Source: Candidatus Moraniibacteriota bacterium
Lineage (GTDB): Bacteria; Patescibacteriota; Minisyncoccia; Moranbacterales; GCA-2747515
DNA length: 25,715 bases
Direction of reading: 5' to 3'
Assembly: GCA_029933995.1 (NCBI GenBank)
Contig: JAOZNB010000004.1
Span: forward strand, 1-25,715
Of this stretch, positions 22,869 through 25,715 are shown piece by piece. Position numbers and translations under genes: made by a program. How positions within the stretch are numbered: position 1 is the stretch's first letter; each line of letters begins with the position of its first letter. The notes beneath the pieces are model-generated. The model was not told the origin of the DNA and did not search any database. It saw only the letters and a program-made list of their open reading frames with translations.

Positions 22869-22920
22869 ATGATGAATTAAAAGCCGGGTGGTCATCGAGA
22901 CCAAGTCACCCGGTTTTTCT
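22869..22920 (+). ncRNA. Candidate small RNA or attenuated leader of about 50 nt
   Basis: Transcription from the promoter at 22834-22862 would begin near 22869 and run into CCGGGTG (22884-22890) pairing with CACCCGG (22907-22913). The enclosed GGTC/GACC hairpin (22890-22893 with 22899-22902) offers an alternative fold. A T-tract follows (22914-22918). The leader also holds ATG ATG AAT TAA, a three-codon reading frame. It is either a free-standing structured RNA or an attenuator of the gene at 23059. No known RNA family is recognised. Confidence 0.6.
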
Positions 22921-22925
22921 TTTTG
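22884..22925 (+). terminator. GC-rich intrinsic terminator
   Basis: A 7-bp GC-rich stem (22884-22890 with 22907-22913) plus inner pairs is followed by TTTTTCTTTTT. It is markedly GC-rich against its surroundings. Confidence 0.85.
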
Positions 22926-22973
22926 GTCGATTGTGAAAAACTGGCCCCAGGCTTAATAAGATATAAAAGTGAC

Positions 22974-22989
22974 ATGCAATATATTGCAT
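22974..22989. promoter_or_regulatory. 16-bp perfect palindrome, possible operator
   Basis: ATGCAATATATTGCAT is fully self-complementary and lies 70 bp upstream of the ATG at 23059, in an otherwise A-rich leader. A dimeric regulator site is possible; no T-tract follows, so it is not a terminator. Confidence 0.4.
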
Positions 22990-23058
22990 CATAAAAAAAG
23001 ACAATAGAATATAAAAAAGTAAAGTAAAAATAAGATTAATTAAAATAAATATAAACAT

Positions 23059-23292
23059 ATGGCTGAATTAAAAAAATGTGCAACATGTGGATGTTCATGT
23101 GGAGGTAATGAAGAAGACGTAGCTACTCCAGCAGAGCCAGAAACTACTACAGAAGAAGCAACAGTAGAAACAGGTTCTCAAATGAAAAGCTTTCGATTGC
23201 ACAAGCATTCAAATGACACAGAGTTCGCTGTATTGTTAGCACTTGTGCCAGCAATGACAATGACTCTATTCAATTTAATGGGACTTCTATAG
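23059..23292 (+). CDS. Small protein with N-terminal Cys cluster and C-terminal anchor
   Basis: The product is 77 residues. The N-terminus MAELKKCATCGCSCGG holds four cysteines (7, 10, 12 and 14), a CxxCxCxC cluster suited to a metal ion or Fe-S binding. An acidic, Thr/Glu-rich flexible stretch (about 17-40) follows, and a hydrophobic C-terminal segment (about 56-77) that could insert as a tail anchor. There is no signal peptide and no Shine-Dalgarno. No family is recognised. Upstream lie a promoter-terminator pair and a palindrome; downstream a terminator at 23320, so it is a single-gene unit that may be controlled by the leader. A membrane-tethered metal-binding peptide is the most that can be inferred. 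Confidence 0.6.
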   Translation: MAELKKCATCGCSCGGNEEDVATPAEPETTTEEATVETGSQMKSFRLHKHSNDTEFAVLLALVPAMTMTLFNLMGLL

Positions 23293-23319
23293 TTTATCTA
23301 TAGATTAAAAAAATAAAAG

Positions 23320-23353
23320 ACAATCCAGTTTGGGAGACCTGGGTTGTTTTTTG
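23320..23353 (+). terminator. Intrinsic terminator
   Basis: ACAATCCAG (23320-23328) pairs with CTGGGTTGT (23339-23347, one wobble), followed by TTTTTG. It lies 28 bp after the stop codon at 23292. Confidence 0.8.
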
Positions 23354-23393
23354 TTTATGAAAAAATTATAAATAATTACATCGTAATATTTGA

Positions 23394-23423
23394 TTGAAGT
23401 CTAAATGTGTGATAGGCTATTAT
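23394..23423 (+). promoter_or_regulatory. Probable promoter of the 23491-24644 pair
   Basis: -35 TTGAAG (23394-23399), 18-bp spacer and -10 TATTAT (23418-23423). The predicted leader of about 60 nt contains the palindrome GTTAATTAAC and no clear boxA. Confidence 0.4.
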
Positions 23424-23490
23424 ATTGAGATTTTTTCAATAGAGTTAGTTAATTAACAATAATATATTCACAACAACAAGGGGGTAAATT

Positions 23491-24129
23491 GTGGAAAAGA
23501 ACATTGAATACAAAATTTTGATATTGACTGGATTGCAGATTTTGCAACTTGAAAAAAATGTGGTCAAGAATCTTGATGATATAAATCTTGCTCAAGAGCT
23601 TATTGGGATAGGATTTGATATTGACATGTCATCAGATAATTCCAGATTAATTGCAGGATGTGATTTTGTTAAGGAGGGGTTATGGTGTGTTTATAAAGAT
23701 GAGCATCTTTCAGCAGAGAAAAAAGCTGTAATTAGTGAGTATGTGTGGAGAATGGTGTCTGGTCATGAGGAGTTAGGTAGCAAGTGTCTGTCGGGTGTTA
23801 TGCGTGCCTACATTATGGTCGTGACGCGACCACTAGTGCCAGTCTTGGAGAAGCGTCTTGTAGATACAGAACATGAGTTATTTGGTAGTTTTGCTGCTTG
23901 TGGCGTGGCACAAGCAAGACTCAAAGATGCTACGGTAGCTGAAAAAATAGCGTATCTTTGGAATACTACTTCGCCTGAAGGAGGAATGGCATATTTAGAC
24001 TATTCTCTTGAACATGGTCAACTCCCTGGAGATGACTCATGGTTTGATGAGTTATTTGAGCTTGCTGGTGAAGTTGGAGGAGATGCTCTGCGCATGAAAT
24101 TTACGGAGCATTGTTTGACACAATGCTAA
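23491..24129 (+). CDS. Unknown protein, helical, cytoplasmic
   Basis: The product is 212 residues with a GTG start behind AAGGGGG (6 nt spacing). There is no signal peptide or membrane segment. It appears mostly helical, with scattered cysteines (including the C-terminal HCLTQC), tryptophans and an acidic C-terminal third (LPGDDSWFDELFELAGEVGG). No family is recognised. The sequence before the start (GGGGG, one base, AAATTGT) is similar to that before the hybrid kinase (GGGGG, one base, AAATTGTT). The next gene follows after 59 bp containing an 8-bp hairpin, so the two are probably co-transcribed. Confidence 0.65.
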   Translation: MEKNIEYKILILTGLQILQLEKNVVKNLDDINLAQELIGIGFDIDMSSDNSRLIAGCDFVKEGLWCVYKDEHLSAEKKAVISEYVWRMVSGHEELGSKCLSGVMRAYIMVVTRPLVPVLEKRLVDTEHELFGSFAACGVAQARLKDATVAEKIAYLWNTTSPEGGMAYLDYSLEHGQLPGDDSWFDELFELAGEVGGDALRMKFTEHCLTQC

Positions 24130-24131
24130 AG

Positions 24132-24159
24132 ATCATAATTTTAAGAAAGTCATTATGAT
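24132..24159 (+). repeat. Intercistronic hairpin
   Basis: ATCATAAT (24132-24139) and ATTATGAT (24152-24159) form a perfect 8-bp inverted repeat with a 12-nt loop between two same-direction genes. No T-tract follows, so it is more likely an mRNA stability or translation element than a terminator. Confidence 0.45.
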
Positions 24160-24188
24160 TGATGATATCTAAGGAGTAAGGAGGTTAA

Positions 24189-24644
24189 ATGAGTCAAGTA
24201 GAACAAATAAAAACAAGAGATTGTCTAGCACAGCCACCACAAAAAAGAATAGATGTGCCACTAAATGGGGGAACACTTATTGTGCCTATTGTCTTTGCAC
24301 CACTTACAGGCAGGACAACAAATATTTGTGAGGAGTTTATAGCTCCTGATGGCATCAAAAAATATAGATTTGTGAAACAAATTTCTAGCTTTGGAGATGT
24401 AAAATTATTTGATTATTATGAGGCAGATACAAGTGAAGGACCTATAAATGACAAATTTGATATTCAATTTGGAGAAGCTTATGCAAATAAGCATAATATT
24501 AAAATTTGTTATAATGATGAATGTAAGCACATAACAGGTTTACAAAGTCATACAGAAATTCTTGATGCAAGATTTTGTGGTAAGGATAATTTTTATATAC
24601 AATTTAAAAATTCTTTTGGTGAAAAAATTTGGCAAAGAATTTGA
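24189..24644 (+). CDS. Unknown soluble protein, beta-rich
   Basis: The product is 151 residues. The start is marked by TAAGGAGGT (24177-24185), a complete match to the usual 16S anti-Shine-Dalgarno and the strongest in the window, though placed close to the ATG. There is no signal peptide or membrane segment. Alternating hydrophobic strands (GGTLIVPIVFAPL, KKYRFVKQISSFGDVKLFDYYEA, HNIKICYND) suggest a beta-rich fold; cysteines at 12, 47, 107, 112 and 129 are irregular. No family is recognised. It is the second gene of a pair with 23491-24129 and ends in a strong terminator. Confidence 0.65.
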   Translation: MSQVEQIKTRDCLAQPPQKRIDVPLNGGTLIVPIVFAPLTGRTTNICEEFIAPDGIKKYRFVKQISSFGDVKLFDYYEADTSEGPINDKFDIQFGEAYANKHNIKICYNDECKHITGLQSHTEILDARFCGKDNFYIQFKNSFGEKIWQRI

Positions 24645-24658
24645 TACAGGACATTTTT

Positions 24659-24693
24659 AAAACCTCTGAGATATAAATATCTCAGAGGTTTTT
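24659..24693. terminator. Bidirectional intrinsic terminator
   Basis: AAAACCTCTGAGATA pairs perfectly with TATCTCAGAGGTTTT around TAAA, with T-tracts on both strands. It lies between the 24189-24644 gene and the converging regulator gene. Confidence 0.92.
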
Positions 24694-24694
24694 C

Positions 24695-25438
24695 TTATTT
24701 TTTATCTGTAAGTTTCCACATCATTTCAAAAATTTGTTTTACCATTTTTGCCATTCTTTCATTTTCTATAATTATTGCCTGGGGATTATCTGCAGTCAGA
24801 TCAATTATTCGCACAAAGTCATCCATTACATCAAGTGATGTTTCGGATGAATAATTTTCATAAGGTAACTCTCGCATTTCACGATTATATTCTTTGTCAG
24901 CTTTGCGGTAGTCAATGATGGTATTGTGTGTTGGTACGAAACCTCTTACAGAGATATCATATTTTTTTGTATCTTCTGCCCATTCCCATGTCATATCATA
25001 AATCTCTTTACTCATATTTTCAGCCAGAGCATAAAACCCGACAAGTTCAGCACCAGGATTTGCTTTCATCTCATGCCATAGAGCTTGGTGTAAGCCATCC
25101 ACACCTTCAAAGTACATGGTACGTACTTTGTTTTGTTTTTTGATGACAGATAAGATGTCAGGCAACATTTCTGTTGCTGTAAGTATGCGATGTTTACTTG
25201 TATTGAAAAATTCCTCTGGAGATTTAGCAATAAACATTTGAGTTTTATCTCCAGGCATTTTGATAACCAATTCCTTTTTACGTAATTCATCCAACAACAC
25301 ATAAGTTGTTGGTTTTTTGACACCAGACTTCTGAGCAACCTTGTAAGCAGAAGCCTGCCCCAATTCCAAAAGAGCAAGATAAACTTTTGCCTCTTTCTCA
25401 CTAAGTCCCAAGTTTTCAAGTGCTTTTACTTTTTCCAT
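24695..25438 (-). CDS. TrmB-like winged-helix transcriptional regulator, second copy
   Basis: The product is 247 residues. The N-terminal winged helix (about 1-70) contains LENLGLSEKEAKVYLALLEL and the recognition-helix region SGVKKPTTYVLLDELRKKEL. A helical linker and a C-terminal effector-like domain starting near RTMYFEGVDGLHQAL follow, with an acidic Trp-rich segment (MTWEWAEDTKKYD) and a terminal helix MVKQIFEMMWKLTD. It is a paralogue of the product of 1385-2119, most alike in the winged helix and the FEG segment and diverged in the rest, so the two probably respond to different signals. The ATG at 25438 has no Shine-Dalgarno and no convincing promoter. A MITE-like repeat begins 36 bp upstream. 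Targets are unknown; no long palindrome like that at 1336-1376 is seen here. Confidence 0.87.
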   Translation of the reverse strand: MEKVKALENLGLSEKEAKVYLALLELGQASAYKVAQKSGVKKPTTYVLLDELRKKELVIKMPGDKTQMFIAKSPEEFFNTSKHRILTATEMLPDILSVIKKQNKVRTMYFEGVDGLHQALWHEMKANPGAELVGFYALAENMSKEIYDMTWEWAEDTKKYDISVRGFVPTHNTIIDYRKADKEYNREMRELPYENYSSETSLDVMDDFVRIIDLTADNPQAIIIENERMAKMVKQIFEMMWKLTDKK

Positions 25439-25474
25439 GATAATTGTAATTTGTAAGAATTAAGTCAATCGTAT

Positions 25475-25598
25475 GTCATCCCCGCGAAGGCGGGGATCCA
25501 GGGCTGTGTTGTAAAACGATTATTTTATAATTAAGTTTTTATTTCAGCATAAAGTTTTTGGGTTGTATTCCTAGATTCCTGCCTTCGCAGGAATGACA
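25475..25598. mobile_element. MITE-like element with hairpin terminal inverted repeats
   Basis: The 29-bp ends (25475-25503 and 25570-25598, inverted) match at 24 of 29 positions and begin TGTCAT. Each end is itself a hairpin with an 8-bp stem and GAAG loop: ATCCCCGC/GCGGGGAT on the left, ATTCCTGC/GCAGGAAT on the right. The 66-bp centre is AT-rich and non-coding. The GC-rich ends contrast with the surrounding sequence. Total length is 124 bp, with no open frame, so it would be moved by an enzyme supplied elsewhere. Similar REP-like GCGAAGGC hairpins are common in many bacteria. Confidence 0.75.
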
Positions 25599-25619
25599 GT
25601 ATAGCCATCTTTTCTTGGT

Positions 25620-25647
25620 GTAGGGGACGGACATGTCCGTCCCCTAC
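25620..25647. repeat. 28-bp perfect palindrome, GC-rich
   Basis: GTAGGGGACGGACA (25620-25633) is followed directly by its exact reverse complement (25634-25647). It has no loop and no T-tract. Its composition is foreign to the AT-rich surroundings, and it lies 21 bp beyond the MITE-like element. A protein-binding site, a REP-type element or one end of a further mobile repeat are possible. Confidence 0.8.
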
Positions 25648-25715
25648 GAACTAATAACATAAGTATATCACAAATAACCAAAATAGTCAATAATGCTGAC
25701 TACTAAATACAAAAT

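Noticed and set aside
22869..22925. tRNA or tmRNA fragment.
   Set aside because: The structure is one nested hairpin with a T-tract and lacks T-loop and acceptor features.
25441..25469. Promoter TTGACT-N17-AATTAT for the second TrmB-like gene.
   Set aside because: The -10 is weak and the predicted start would fall inside the first codons of the gene.

Overview
The window is AT-rich and gene-dense. It looks like a chromosomal segment of a small-genome bacterium, most likely of the Candidate Phyla Radiation (Patescibacteria). The support is circumstantial: two TrmB-like regulators, a single Xer-type recombinase, several proteins with one N-terminal membrane anchor, a LysM-CHAP wall hydrolase, a giant decapeptide-repeat surface protein, and housekeeping genes without Shine-Dalgarno sequences. 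There is no rRNA, tRNA or CRISPR array, and no marker here fixes the lineage.

Layout. Positions 1-1214 hold a leftward array of small membrane-protein genes separated by a repeated linker (hairpins, a boxA-like sequence, a second hairpin, then a Shine-Dalgarno). Positions 1309-3747 carry a TrmB-like regulator with a palindromic promoter/operator, then a G5/RlpA-like wall protein and guanine deaminase, probably co-transcribed. Positions 3815-5989 encode a hybrid PAS histidine kinase behind a hairpin plus boxA leader. Positions 6072-7713 are a leftward three-gene membrane operon (MFS carrier, small secreted tail-anchored protein, four-helix membrane protein). Next come rsmA (7817-8614), a UbiA-family prenyltransferase with an extra N-terminal membrane domain (8738-10378, leftward) and a UvrD/PcrA helicase (10465-12609). 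Positions 12623-13654 hold two tandem related membrane-anchored proteins behind a consensus-like promoter and the best boxA of the window. A bacteriohemerythrin and a Xer recombinase face each other across a terminator (13750-15191). Positions 15272-21137 are a cell-surface block: LysM-CHAP hydrolase, zinc-ribbon protein, anchored PsbP/DcrB-like protein and a 1130-residue decapeptide-repeat protein. The remainder (21199-25438) holds a secreted cysteine-rich protein, small unknown genes, a promoter-terminator pair that should make an RNA of about 50 nt, and a second TrmB-like regulator. The right end carries a MITE-like inverted-repeat element and a separate 28-bp palindrome.

The most unusual theme is regulatory. 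Sequences resembling the NusB/S10 antitermination site boxA occur in front of the hybrid kinase, the 12716-13654 pair and each unit of the small-gene array. All these genes have strong Shine-Dalgarno sequences, while rsmA, the UvrD-like helicase, guaD and the prenyltransferase have none. This suggests a distinct expression class of accessory genes, possibly regulated by antitermination. That reading is an inference from pattern only.

No gene-free stretch exceeds 300 bases. The longest gaps (1115-1384, 3748-4012, 22784-23058, 25439-25715) are described by the leader, promoter, ncRNA and repeat entries below.
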